A stretch of DNA of 64,000 nucleotides, taken from NCBI RefSeq assembly GCF_001613045.1, contig NZ_BDBP01000035.1, forward strand, positions 29,500 through 93,499, written 5' to 3'. A program made the position numbers and the translations under genes. Positions 44,022-52,440 of the stretch are shown here, piece by piece. Position 1 is the stretch's first letter, and the number at the start of each line of letters is the position of its first letter. The notes under the pieces are model-generated. The model was not told the origin of the DNA. It made no database searches and saw nothing but the letters and a program-made list of their open reading frames with translations. This stretch comes from Nocardia lijiangensis NBRC 108240 (GTDB lineage: Bacteria; Actinomycetota; Actinomycetes; Mycobacteriales; Mycobacteriaceae).

Positions 44022-45034
44022 CAGTTGCACCCCGGTACCGCTTGTGCGAAACAAAGCCAGTTGTCCGGGAAGATCCACGGCGCCCAGACTTCGCCGTACG
44101 GCCCGTTGCCGAGCGCATTGTTGAACTGCCGCATGGCGACCGGCATGATCTCGTACAGCCGGTCCAAGTTCTCCCTGTTCTTCTCCAGGCCCTCGGTCAT
44201 GGTGTTCAGGTTCTGGATGAGCGGGCCGAGCTGGTCGTTGTTCTCGACGCCCATCTCCTGCAACAGCGCCGACAGCGCCGCGACATTGTCGAGCAATTGC
44301 CGCAGCAGGTCCTGGCGCAGCGCGACCGCGTTGCCGATCGCCTCACCGCGGGTGAGCAGCAGCAACACGCTGTTCTGGTTGTCCGCGACCAGCTGCGAGA
44401 CCTGATCCATGCTCTTCAGCAGCGTGTCGACCTCGTCGCGACGATCGTTGATCACCTTGGCCAGTGCACCGATGCTGTCGAGCGCGGCGACCGTCAGCTG
44501 CGGCGAATCGCCCATCTGCTGGTCGAACACGTCCAGCGCCTCGCGCAGCTTGTCCGGGTCTATGCGCTCGATGCGTTCGAAGGAGGACTTGTACTGCGGG
44601 TCCTGGATCACCTTGCCGAGGTTGTACGGCACCGAGGTGTTCGATATCCGGATGACATTGTCCGGCAATCCCTTTCCGTCGCCGGGAGTGAGTTCGACGT
44701 GCAGCCTGCCGAGGATTGTCGACATCTTGATGGCAGCCCGCGCGTCCGGCCCGAGCCGCAGATCGCGGCGCACCCGCAGGTCCACCACCACCTTGTCGCC
44801 GTCCAATCGAACCGCGCGGACCTGGCCGACCTCGATGCCCGACACGTCGACCGTCGCCCCCGGCCGCAGCCCCGCCGCCTGGGCGAACTCGGCCTCGAGT
44901 GTCTTGTCCGCCAGCCGAGCCTCGGACACCACACTCGACCCGACCAGCAGCAGCGCCACGAAGGCCGCCGCGATCACGCCGAGCCAGAGATAGCGGTTCG
45001 TCGAATACTTCGGCAACCGAATCCGCGCCATCAT
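44021..45034 (-). CDS. MceC-type substrate-binding protein
   Basis: A 337-residue MCE protein with a transmembrane anchor (YLWLGVIAAAFVALLLVGSS) and the MCE domain at residues about 40-120 (AEFAQAAGLRPGATVDVSGIEVGQVRAV). The C-terminus WAPWIFPDNWLCFAQAVPGCN is typical of MceC. ATG 45034 overlaps the mceB stop (ATGA); GTG 45040 and ATG 45031 are alternatives. The chain is mostly helical, consistent with the tunnel-forming part of the Mce shuttle. Confidence 0.92.
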   Translation of the reverse strand: MMARIRLPKYSTNRYLWLGVIAAAFVALLLVGSSVVSEARLADKTLEAEFAQAAGLRPGATVDVSGIEVGQVRAVRLDGDKVVVDLRVRRDLRLGPDARAAIKMSTILGRLHVELTPGDGKGLPDNVIRISNTSVPYNLGKVIQDPQYKSSFERIERIDPDKLREALDVFDQQMGDSPQLTVAALDSIGALAKVINDRRDEVDTLLKSMDQVSQLVADNQNSVLLLLTRGEAIGNAVALRQDLLRQLLDNVAALSALLQEMGVENNDQLGPLIQNLNTMTEGLEKNRENLDRLYEIMPVAMRQFNNALGNGPYGEVWAPWIFPDNWLCFAQAVPGCN

Positions 45035-46053
45035 CGGCACACCTCCGACTGGGAATTACCGCCGACCTGCGAGAACAGCCCCGGCGGGAGCAGCACGCCC
45101 CACAGCGAGACGTCCAACCGGCAGATGTAGGCGTTGCCGTACGTTCCATAGCTGGTGAAGCGGGCCAGCGCATTGAGGAGGTCGGGGAACTGCACCGCGG
45201 CCTTGTCCAGCGCGGCGCCGTTGAGCAGCAGCATGGCGATGCCGGTGGTCGCGTCGTCCTGCGCCTTGGCCAGGTCGGGCTGCACCTGCGCGATGAGCGA
45301 CACCAGGGAGTCGGTCGACTTCGCGACCAGATCGACGGACTGCTTCAGCGACTCGCCCTCGGCGTAGAGCGCCTCGACCAGCGCCCTGGACTGGGCGATC
45401 AGCGTCTCCAATTCGCCGGAGCGATTGGCCAATCCGGCGATGACGCTGCTCAGGTTCGTGATCACATCGCCGAGGATGGCGTCGCGCTGGCCGAAGGTGG
45501 CGGCCAGATCGGCGGCCTGGGTGATCAGGGTGCTCAGCGAGACGCCGTCGCCCTGCAAGGCCTGAATCAGCGTCTCCGACAGCGAGTTCACCTGATCGGG
45601 TTGCAGCACGCTGAACAGCGGCTCGAAACCGGAGAGCAGCGCCGAAACGTCGAAAGACGGTTCGGTGTTCGCCAGCGAGATGTGGCCGCCCGGACGCAGC
45701 GGCTCACCCTCCCCCTTGCCGGGAACGAGCGAGATATACCGCTGGCCGATGAGGTTCTGGTACCGCACAAGGGCTTTGGTCGTGTCGGTCAGCCGCTGCC
45801 GGTCCTGGATGCGGATATCGATGACCGCCTTGTAGTCGTCGTCGAAATCGATCCGATCGACCCGGCCGACTCGCACGCCCGCCATCCGGACGTCGTCGCC
45901 GACCCGAACGCCCATCACGTCGGAGAAGGTCGCGGAGTAGGTGTGCGTGCCGCCGGGCACCGAGCGCTGCAGGGTGGACCAGATGGTGTAGGTCAGCACG
46001 ATGGCCAGCACGGCGAAGAAGCTGAAGCCCGCGAGGGCTTTTCCGGATTTCAT
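45031..46053 (-). CDS. MceB-type substrate-binding protein
   Basis: A 340-residue MCE protein. N-terminal anchor LAGFSFFAVLAIVLTYTIWS; MCE domain TYSATFSDVMGVRVGDDVRMAGVRVGRVDRI followed by NLIGQRYISLVPG. The C-terminus YICRLDVSLWGVLLPPG is a conserved MceB ending. ATG 46053 follows the mceA stop by a single base. It sits in the same uninterrupted operon as the YrbE permeases. Confidence 0.92.
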   Translation of the reverse strand: MKSGKALAGFSFFAVLAIVLTYTIWSTLQRSVPGGTHTYSATFSDVMGVRVGDDVRMAGVRVGRVDRIDFDDDYKAVIDIRIQDRQRLTDTTKALVRYQNLIGQRYISLVPGKGEGEPLRPGGHISLANTEPSFDVSALLSGFEPLFSVLQPDQVNSLSETLIQALQGDGVSLSTLITQAADLAATFGQRDAILGDVITNLSSVIAGLANRSGELETLIAQSRALVEALYAEGESLKQSVDLVAKSTDSLVSLIAQVQPDLAKAQDDATTGIAMLLLNGAALDKAAVQFPDLLNALARFTSYGTYGNAYICRLDVSLWGVLLPPGLFSQVGGNSQSEVCR

Positions 46054-46054
46054 C

Positions 46055-47455
46055 TCAGTTGCCCCCTTCGGCCCGCGCGGTGTCGTATACCGTCACCGAC
46101 CCGCCGGCCAGCAGCGGTGTCAGCAGCAGCAGCTGCGCGGCGGTCGGTTGCCCGCCGACGATCGCGGCGACACCAGCGTGCCCGCGGCCGCCCGCGATCG
46201 GACGCGCCGCAGGAGCGCCCGCGGCGGGAACGGTGATGCCGGGAATCGCGGGCAGCCCGGGAATCGCGGGCAGACCCGGAATGGTCGGCGCCGCTTCGAA
46301 TCCCGGCAGCGCGAGCATCGGCGGCGGTCCCGCGGCGTCCAGCCAGCGCGGTTGCAGCTGCGCGGGAAACTCCTGATCCGGCGCGACTTCCGGCACCGTC
46401 GGACCACCGCAGCGGGGCCCGGCGAGCGCACCGTAGCGCGGGCAGTCCTCGGCGGTGTACTGCTGGAAGGGCGTGAAGGTGACGTCCATCTTCCACACCA
46501 TCTGGCGGCTCGGCCCGAAGTGGAACACCGTGGCCAGCCGCTCCAGCGACGCGTTGAGGTTGCGCGCGGTGTCCGGGATGGCCTGCGTGTCCTGCGCAAG
46601 GCTGCCGAACAGCTCGTCCAGACCGGGGACGAGATCCTTTGCCGCATCCGGGTTTCGAGCGAACAGCGAGTTGACCGAGTCGATGGTGTTGCTCGCGTTG
46701 GCGAGCAGCGCGACGAGGTTGTCGCGGCGCTCGGTGAAGGTGCGGGCCGCCGTCACCGACTCGGCGAGCACGCCGACCAGGTCCGGCGCCGACTTGCTCA
46801 GTTCCGTGGTCGCCCGGCCGAGATCGCCGAGCAGTTCACCGACACCGGGGACGGTGCGCATCTCGGTGACCCAGCGGTCGAGCCGCTCGATCGTCGAACC
46901 CGGCACGCGTGCACCGGGATCGAGCGCCGCGGCGAGTGTCGAAAGCACCCGGCCGAGCTTCTCGGGCTGGATGTTGTCGAGCACGTCGCGCAGCACGGTC
47001 AGCGTGGTCTGCAATTGCATGGTCGAGGTGCTGGTGTCCTCCGGAATCACCGCTCCGGCGGCGAGTTTCGCGCCCGCCGAGCCGTTGTCCACCAGCTCGA
47101 TCGCGGTGACGCCGAACAGGTTGTTCGGCACCACCCTGGCCGTGACGCCCGCTGGAATCGTCGGCGCGACAACGGGCTTCAGGTGGATCTCGGCGCGCTG
47201 CCGTTCCCCTTTGGCGACCACCTCGACGGCCGCGACGGTGCCGACCACCATGCCGCGGAACTTCACGTCGGCGCGATCGGGCAGGCCGTCGCCGGTGCTG
47301 GTCAGCTCGGCGGTCACCCGGACCTTGTCCTCGAAGAAGCCGTTGTAGCGCAGCATCAGCAAGCCGAGCATCAGCGCGGTGGCCGTCAGCATCGCCAGGC
47401 CTGCGAGGGACAGCTGGCGGGCGGTGGGCCCGCGGCCACTGGGATCGAAGATCAT
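46055..47455 (-). CDS. MceA-type substrate-binding protein
   Basis: A 466-residue MCE protein. N-terminal membrane anchor (LAGLAMLTATALMLGLLMLR), MCE domain (VTAELTSTGDGLPDRADVKF, then RGMVVGTV), and the MceA-type NNLFGVTAIELV. The C-terminal tail is Pro/Ala rich with a short IPGLPA repeat and a hydrophobic end. First mce gene after yrbEB. It contacts the lipid substrate and partners MceB-F in the import complex. Confidence 0.93.
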   Translation of the reverse strand: MIFDPSGRGPTARQLSLAGLAMLTATALMLGLLMLRYNGFFEDKVRVTAELTSTGDGLPDRADVKFRGMVVGTVAAVEVVAKGERQRAEIHLKPVVAPTIPAGVTARVVPNNLFGVTAIELVDNGSAGAKLAAGAVIPEDTSTSTMQLQTTLTVLRDVLDNIQPEKLGRVLSTLAAALDPGARVPGSTIERLDRWVTEMRTVPGVGELLGDLGRATTELSKSAPDLVGVLAESVTAARTFTERRDNLVALLANASNTIDSVNSLFARNPDAAKDLVPGLDELFGSLAQDTQAIPDTARNLNASLERLATVFHFGPSRQMVWKMDVTFTPFQQYTAEDCPRYGALAGPRCGGPTVPEVAPDQEFPAQLQPRWLDAAGPPPMLALPGFEAAPTIPGLPAIPGLPAIPGITVPAAGAPAARPIAGGRGHAGVAAIVGGQPTAAQLLLLTPLLAGGSVTVYDTARAEGGN

Positions 47456-47464
47456 GCGCCGCCC

Positions 47465-48328
47465 CTATCCCGAGATCCGGAAGCCGGGGTCGATGCCCCA
47501 GATGGCCAGCGTCAGAAACAGATTCGCGAAGACCATGACGACGATCACCATCTTGATGGCCTGACCGGCCGCGACGCCGACACCCTCCGGCCCGCCCGAG
47601 GCGACATAGCCGTAGTAGCACTGGATGAACGTCGCGAGCAGCACGAAGACGACGACTTTGAGTAGCGAGAAGAAGACATCGGTCCCGATGAGGAATTGGA
47701 AGAAGTAGTGGTCGTAGGTGCCCGCCGAGGTGCCGCCGAGGAAGAGCACCGAAAGCTTGGTGGCCAGATAGGCCGTGGCCAGCCCCACCGTGTACAGCGG
47801 GATGATGGTCAGCGTCGCGGCGATCATTCTGGTGCTGACCAGATACGGAAGCGGCCGGATGGCAATGGATTCCAGCGCGTCGATCTCTTCGGAGATCCGC
47901 ATAGAACCCAGTTGCGCGGTGAACCGGCACCCGGCCTGGATGGCGAAGGCCAGCGTCGCCAGGATCGGGGCCAGTTCGCGCGTGGTGGCGAAGCCGGAGA
48001 TCGCGCCGGTCAGCGGGCCCATGGTGAGCAAATTCAGCGCGGTGAACGACTCCATGCCGACGGTGATGCCGCCGAACGCGCACAGGATGATCACCACGCC
48101 GATGGTGCCGCCGCCGACGACCAGCGAGCCGTTGCCCCATCCGACATCGGCAGTCAGCCGCAGCACTTCCTTGCGATAGTGCTTCAGCACGAAGGGAATA
48201 GCGGCCAGTGCTTGGAAGAACGTGATGGCCTGGTGGCCGAGTCGCTGATTGGCCCGATAGGGCGCGGCGACGACAGTGCCGACCGCCCGGATCGGTCTCA
48301 GGGCGGGCGGGGTGTACTTCGTGCCCAC
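47465..48328 (-). CDS. YrbEB-type permease of the Mce lipid transporter
   Basis: A 287-residue MlaE-family integral membrane protein with five to six hydrophobic segments. The EQ-loop-like cytoplasmic helix is GSMRISEEIDALESIAIRPLPYLV. The GTG start at 48328 follows the yrbEA stop closely (TGAGGTG). With YrbEA it forms the membrane channel of the Mce ABC-type importer; the ATPase (MceG/MKL) is normally encoded elsewhere and is not in this window. Confidence 0.94.
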   Translation of the reverse strand: MGTKYTPPALRPIRAVGTVVAAPYRANQRLGHQAITFFQALAAIPFVLKHYRKEVLRLTADVGWGNGSLVVGGGTIGVVIILCAFGGITVGMESFTALNLLTMGPLTGAISGFATTRELAPILATLAFAIQAGCRFTAQLGSMRISEEIDALESIAIRPLPYLVSTRMIAATLTIIPLYTVGLATAYLATKLSVLFLGGTSAGTYDHYFFQFLIGTDVFFSLLKVVVFVLLATFIQCYYGYVASGGPEGVGVAAGQAIKMVIVVMVFANLFLTLAIWGIDPGFRISG

Positions 48329-48329
48329 C

Positions 48330-49211
48330 TCAGATCACCTTCGTCGGGAACAGCGTGTTGTACAGCTGGGTGAGAATGATGTTGGTGGCGAAGAGCATCA
48401 GCGCCGACGTCACGACCGCCGAGTTCACCGCATTGGCCACGCCACCGGGCCCGCCCTTGGCGTGCAGCCCGATATCACAGGCGATGATCGCGGTGAGCGC
48501 ACCGAAGATGGCGGCCTTCACCAGCGCGACGATGAGGTCGTTGGCCACCGCGAAGGACGAGAACGAGCCGATGAACGAACCCGGCGTCCCGGACTGGGCG
48601 TACACGTTGAACATGTAAGCCGTCGCGAAGCCGACGAACACGATGAACCCGCACAGCAGCATGCTCACCAGCACCGCCGCCAGCAGGCGCGGCGCGACGA
48701 GACGGCGCACCGGATTCACGCCCATCACCATCATGGCGTCGATCTCCTCGCGAATCGTGCGCGAGCCGAGGTCGGCGCAGATCGCCGAGCCGACCGCGCC
48801 CGCGATCATCAGCGAGGTGACCAGCGGCGCGCCTTGGCGAATGATGCCGAGTCCGGCGACCGCGCCGATGAACGTCGTCGCGCCGACCTGATTCACCAGC
48901 GCACCCACCTGGATGGAGACGACCACGGCGATCGGGATCGCGACGAACACGGTCGGCGCCGCGGAGACGCTCGACATGAACGCGCACTGCCGGATGAATT
49001 CGTGGTACGGGAAGCGCCGGGCGGCGATCGCGCGGAACAGCTCGATCACCGCGTCGCGGCCCAGCATCACCTGCCTGCCAAGGGTTTCCAGTGACCGCTG
49101 TGGATGACGCCGCCACAGACCTTTCAGATCGTCGACGGCCCGCTCCAGATCGGTGCGCTCCGGAGCCTGCTCCGGTTCGATCCGACCCGGAGGTCGTTCG
49201 ATGGTTGTCAC
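48330..49211 (-). CDS. YrbEA-type permease of the Mce lipid transporter
   Basis: A 293-residue MlaE-family permease and first gene of the mce operon. The conserved cytoplasmic helix is LGSRTIREEIDAMMVMGVNPVRRLVAPR. A charged N-terminal tail of about 50 residues precedes the first hydrophobic helix. Start GTG 49211; its ribosome binding site is weak (AGGAC about 12 bases upstream). The promoter should lie in the 315 bases between this gene and the small membrane genes. Confidence 0.94.
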   Translation of the reverse strand: MTTIERPPGRIEPEQAPERTDLERAVDDLKGLWRRHPQRSLETLGRQVMLGRDAVIELFRAIAARRFPYHEFIRQCAFMSSVSAAPTVFVAIPIAVVVSIQVGALVNQVGATTFIGAVAGLGIIRQGAPLVTSLMIAGAVGSAICADLGSRTIREEIDAMMVMGVNPVRRLVAPRLLAAVLVSMLLCGFIVFVGFATAYMFNVYAQSGTPGSFIGSFSSFAVANDLIVALVKAAIFGALTAIIACDIGLHAKGGPGGVANAVNSAVVTSALMLFATNIILTQLYNTLFPTKVI

Positions 49212-49526
49212 GCTGCCCGAGTCCTTTCTCGGCCTACTTCTCGCTCACTTCGCCGACCGGTAACGGTGACCCCCTCGAGGGCGCGGAGCGTGTGAAGTGT
49301 CGCACAGGCAAGCCGCGCGACACAAGTCACATGTGAATATGAATTCTCATCTGTACAGGAAGCGCCACACCCCGGCTCGAACACTTCCGAGGAGCCGCTT
49401 CATTGCAGTTCACCTGCATAAATAGCGAGTTCATCGGCACTTTTTCGTGCCTATATCAGACAGTTTGAGCGAAGACAAGTTTCCACAAAGTCACACACTC
49501 CGGACACCTGTCCACGCGCCGTCCGA
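49212..49526. promoter_or_regulatory. Promoter region of the mce operon with several palindromes
   Basis: No gene is seen. Palindromic elements upstream of yrbEA are GTGTCGC (49297-49303) / GCGACAC (49317-49323), the perfect palindrome TCACATGTGA (49327-49336) directly beside it, and GGCAC/GTGCC around TTTTTC (49436-49451). The cluster at 49297-49336 is the best place for a repressor site. The 11-bp repeat found upstream of the double-TetR gene does not recur here. Confidence 0.5.
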
Positions 49527-49715
49527 TCAGGCGGGTTCGCCGAGAAGGTGCTGCAACGCCACCAAGCCGTAGCCCACAACGGCAACGCCCGCCGCGAGGG
49601 CACTCAGCACAGCGAGCCAGAGCCCATAGCGCAGGATCGGATTGACTTTCATTCGCCCACCGAGGATCTTGACGCCGATCACCAAGATGTCGATGAGCCA
49701 CACCAAGATCATCAT
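49527..49715 (-). CDS. Small two-helix membrane protein (62 residues)
   Basis: A predicted 62-residue protein with two hydrophobic helices (MILVWLIDILVIGV and LWLAVLSALAAGVAVVGYGL) separated by KILGGRMKVNPILRYG. ATG 49715 shares one base with the stop of the preceding gene (TGATG), so the two are translationally coupled. No family is recognised. Its existence rests on coupling and clear membrane helices. Confidence 0.68.
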   Translation of the reverse strand: MMILVWLIDILVIGVKILGGRMKVNPILRYGLWLAVLSALAAGVAVVGYGLVALQHLLGEPA

Positions 49716-49939
49716 CAAGTCATGGACACATTCGAGAAGGTGAGCACCGGCCAGCACACGATCGATCCGAGGAACGAGATGACCACGTCGATGCCGTGCA
49801 TATCGCGCAGATGGCCGGTGTGGGTCAGCGTCCAGATGACTCCCACGAGCCCGTAGGGGATTCCGAGAATGATGAGGGTCCCGAGGAACTCGGAGACCTT
49901 CATCTCGTAGCTGAATATTCGATCCAGCCTCTTGAGCAT
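49715..49939 (-). CDS. Small membrane protein with RIFSYEMKVSEFLG start (74 residues)
   Basis: A 74-residue protein. The amphipathic N-terminus MLKRLDRIFSYEMKVSEFLG is followed by two hydrophobic helices (TLIILGIPYGLVGVIW and VVISFLGSIVCWPVLTF). ATG 49939 is chosen because AAAGGA lies upstream and because the N-terminus then aligns with the 53-residue protein at 51268 (MKALNRILSVEMTVFEFLG). Function unknown. The relationship between the two small proteins, one in each divergent unit, suggests a shared job, possibly as partners of the DUF2236 enzymes (inference). Confidence 0.75.
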   Translation of the reverse strand: MLKRLDRIFSYEMKVSEFLGTLIILGIPYGLVGVIWTLTHTGHLRDMHGIDVVISFLGSIVCWPVLTFSNVSMT

Positions 49940-50092
49940 GTCCGTCGCATCCTTTCCCTGCACCGGCCGGACCTGATCGGGTCGCCCGCGCAGCGCGAAA
50001 GACATCGCGACGTCGCGGGCGCCCGACCGCGTACACCCGGTCCGGCATTGCCCGTATGTTACGCACGATTCACAGCACAGCGTAAGCGTTTT

Positions 50093-50121
50093 GGCCAGAT
50101 TCCCAGGAGGAGAATCTGGCC
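50093..50121. promoter_or_regulatory. Perfect 10-bp inverted repeat between divergent units
   Basis: GGCCAGATTC (50093-50102) and GAATCTGGCC (50112-50121) flank 9 bases. It lies between the small membrane operon and the DUF2236 gene, so it is a candidate shared operator. No regulator gene is adjacent. Confidence 0.6.
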
Positions 50122-50228
50122 GGATCCATCAAAGAGCTGGATTGACGCCTTGTCTTGTCGCCAATAAGTTATCGAATGTTCTCGAAGTACTGCCGGAGTT
50201 CGCCCAGGGCTCCACAGGGGAGGCGCAG

Positions 50229-50966
50229 ATGCTCGACCGAAGCAACCTCTTACGACGCCACCTCGGTGATCGACGCTTCGCCCTGACGCTGCCGCGCGCG
50301 GTGGCGCTCCAGGCGCTGCATCCGGCCATCGCCGCCGCGCTCCGCGACCACGTGCCGAACCGGCTCTGGGAACACAAGCGCCGCACCGTCGGCGGGATGA
50401 TCAACATCGCCTACAGCGACCGGGATCTGCGCTCGGTCATCCGCTTCGGGCACGAGCACGTCAAGGGCGCCGATGCCCTCGGCCGCCGCTACCACGCGCT
50501 GCACCCCGAGCTCTTCTTCTTCTTCCAGCACGCCACCTACGTCGACACGCTCGTCACGAGCATCGACACCTTCTCCGGAGGGCTGACGCCCGCGCGTCGC
50601 GAGGAGCTCTACGCGCAGTGCCGCGAATGGTACGACCGCTACGGGATTTCGGACCGGCACGCACCCACCACCTGGGCCGAGTTCACCGACTATTTCGCCG
50701 ACGCCTGTGCGGCGCTGCCGACGCCGGGCGCGGACACGATGGCACTGCGGGACCAGCTGCTGCGACCGAATGCCTGGGTGCCGCGCAAGCTGCCCCGCTT
50801 CGCCGTGCGTGCGCTGCTGCACGAGCGCGCCCGTGAACTGCTCGACGCGCCGCTGCATCCCGGCGACCAAGCCGCGCTCGCAACCTATGCCGCGGCGGTT
50901 CGGGCCGGCGCCGCGCTGTGCCCGCCCCGGCTGCGGTATCTGCGGCAGGCCCGCGATCCACTGTAG
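50229..50966 (+). CDS. DUF2236 / MpaB-like oxygenase family protein (first)
   Basis: A 245-residue all-helical protein of the DUF2236 (oxygenase MpaB-like, latex-clearing-protein-related) family. Family features are LPRAVALQALHPAIAAALRDH near the N-terminus and LFFFFQHATYVDTLVTS in the middle; histidines there would ligate b-type haem in this family. ATG 50229 has GGGGAGG upstream. The substrate is unknown. A second DUF2236 gene follows at 51426. Confidence 0.85.
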   Translation: MLDRSNLLRRHLGDRRFALTLPRAVALQALHPAIAAALRDHVPNRLWEHKRRTVGGMINIAYSDRDLRSVIRFGHEHVKGADALGRRYHALHPELFFFFQHATYVDTLVTSIDTFSGGLTPARREELYAQCREWYDRYGISDRHAPTTWAEFTDYFADACAALPTPGADTMALRDQLLRPNAWVPRKLPRFAVRALLHERARELLDAPLHPGDQAALATYAAAVRAGAALCPPRLRYLRQARDPL

Positions 50967-51267
50967 AACTTGCCAACACTTGATCGGGTCAATCTCACGG
51001 AACCACGACGAAACCGAGGACAAAATCGGCGCTTGCCATGCAGAATCTTCAGTAACATAATCTACGGAGGGGTGATCGTGCCCCGAGAGCAGGAGACGTT
51101 CGATGGCGAGCAACCCGGCCGTGGCGACAACCGCCCTCGGTTCCTCGTTCCTTCCTGCCCGACCACCCGCACACCGCACGCCCCAGCAGCGGACGGCGGC
51201 CAGGGTCGACAACCACGGAACGGATTCGGTAGCGGGCGTTCCGCATCGACCTCCGGGAGGTCGAACG
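50967..51267. other. Intergenic region between the DUF2236 gene and the small membrane gene
   Basis: No convincing gene. An AT-rich stretch with a CATAAT hexamer near 51055 could be a promoter for the downstream pair. The long open frames running through it are out-of-phase extensions. The final bases form the palindrome 51247-51263. Confidence 0.5.
51247..51263 (+). promoter_or_regulatory. Palindrome sequestering the ribosome binding site
   Basis: CGACCTCC-G-GGAGGTCG is a perfect 17-base palindrome whose right arm contains the GGGAGG ribosome binding site of the gene at 51268. In mRNA it could fold into a stem and lower translation. It could equally be a DNA operator. Confidence 0.55.
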
Positions 51268-51429
51268 ATGAAAGCACTCAACAGGATTCTCAGCGTGGAG
51301 ATGACAGTCTTCGAGTTCCTCGGCTGGCTGTCCCTCGCCGGATTCCTGTTCGGCACCGGGCGATTCACCGTGGCGCTGTTCGCGCGCCTGGCCCGGACCC
51401 TGAGGAATACGACGGAAGGACTCCCATGA
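51268..51429 (+). CDS. Small membrane protein, MKALNRILSVEM type (53 residues)
   Basis: A 53-residue protein. The N-terminus MKALNRILSVEMTVFEFLG resembles the 74-residue protein at 49715-49939, and one hydrophobic segment (WLSLAGFLFGTGRFTVALFA) follows. ATG 51268 with GGGAGG seven bases upstream. Its stop overlaps the following DUF2236 start (ATGA), so they are cotranslated. Function unknown; a membrane anchor or partner for the enzyme is the simplest guess. Confidence 0.75.
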   Translation: MKALNRILSVEMTVFEFLGWLSLAGFLFGTGRFTVALFARLARTLRNTTEGLP

Positions 51430-52334
51430 CCGCGGTCGCCCAGCCCTCCTACGAGAACGAGCCTGCGCCACTGACCAAGGAGCAGACGCGCATCCCCATC
51501 AGCGCCGCGCACCGGCCATTCACCAAGCGGCCGATCAAACTGACCGACGCGCTGGACTTCTGGTCCTTCGCGGGCGCCGCGGCCAATGTCGCGATGCAGA
51601 TGGCCAGGCCCGGCGTCGGCTACGGCGTCGCGGAGAGCAAGGTGGAAAGCGGCGCGCTCATGAAGCGTCCGTGGAAGCGCGCCCGCACCACCACCCAGTA
51701 CCTGGCGGTGGCCATCCTCGGCACCGAGGAGGAGCGCATGGCCTACCGCGAGGCGGTGAACGCGGTGCACCGCCACGTGCGGTCCGAGCCGGGCGCCGCG
51801 GTGAAGTACAACGCCTTCGACCGCAACCTCCAATTGTGGGTCGCCGCATGCCTGTACATCGGTTTCGAGGACACCTACCAGCTGTTGCAGGGCAAGATGA
51901 ACGACGAGCAGGCCGAGGCCTTCTACGCCTCGTCCTCGACGCTGGGCACCACGCTGCAGATCACCGAGGACATGTGGCCCAAGACGCGGGCCGAGTTCGA
52001 CGTCTACTGGAACGAGGCGTGTCGCCTTGCCGTCCTGGACGACTACGTGCGCGCCTACGTCGACGATCTGCTGAACCTGCGCATGATCCACTGGTACCTG
52101 CGACTGCCATTCCGTAACCTGTTGAAGTTCTTGACGATCGGCTTTCTCGCGCCGTACTTCCGTGACCAGATGCAGTTGGAGTGGACCGCGGCCGATCAGC
52201 GCCGATTCGAGCACCTTTTCGTGTTCGTCGGCTTCGTCAACCGGTTCATCCCGAGGTTCCTGCGGCACGGTGGCAGCTACGCGCTGATGGTCGACCTGCG
52301 CCGCCGGATCCGCAAGGAGAAAAACCTCGTCTGA
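51426..52334 (+). CDS. DUF2236 / MpaB-like oxygenase family protein (second)
   Basis: A 302-residue protein of the DUF2236 family. It has FWSFAGAAANVAMQMARPGVGYGV and TTTQYLAVAILGTEEERMAYREAVNAVHRHVR (family haem-ligand region), then DRNLQLWVAACLYIGFEDTYQLLQG. Distinct from the first copy in length and sequence. ATG 51426 overlaps the small membrane gene. Actinobacterial members are often near lipid genes; the mce operon is close here. Confidence 0.87.
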   Translation: MTAVAQPSYENEPAPLTKEQTRIPISAAHRPFTKRPIKLTDALDFWSFAGAAANVAMQMARPGVGYGVAESKVESGALMKRPWKRARTTTQYLAVAILGTEEERMAYREAVNAVHRHVRSEPGAAVKYNAFDRNLQLWVAACLYIGFEDTYQLLQGKMNDEQAEAFYASSSTLGTTLQITEDMWPKTRAEFDVYWNEACRLAVLDDYVRAYVDDLLNLRMIHWYLRLPFRNLLKFLTIGFLAPYFRDQMQLEWTAADQRRFEHLFVFVGFVNRFIPRFLRHGGSYALMVDLRRRIRKEKNLV

Positions 52335-52440
52335 GGTAGGGGATCCTGCACGCTCGCCTTGGTTCCCGTGGTCGCCGCGGGCTTTCAGCTGACGCTGGAC
52401 TGCGCGGAGCGCGAATTGCTCGGCCTCCGCTGAGCCCGGC

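Noticed and set aside
46001..47665. Plus-strand frames opposite the mce genes
   Set aside because: Shadows of the high-GC minus-strand genes, with no domains or start signals.
50970..51425. Upstream extension of the second DUF2236 gene
   Set aside because: The extension would run out of frame through the small membrane gene and has no recognisable protein sequence; ATG 51426 overlaps that gene's stop in the usual way.
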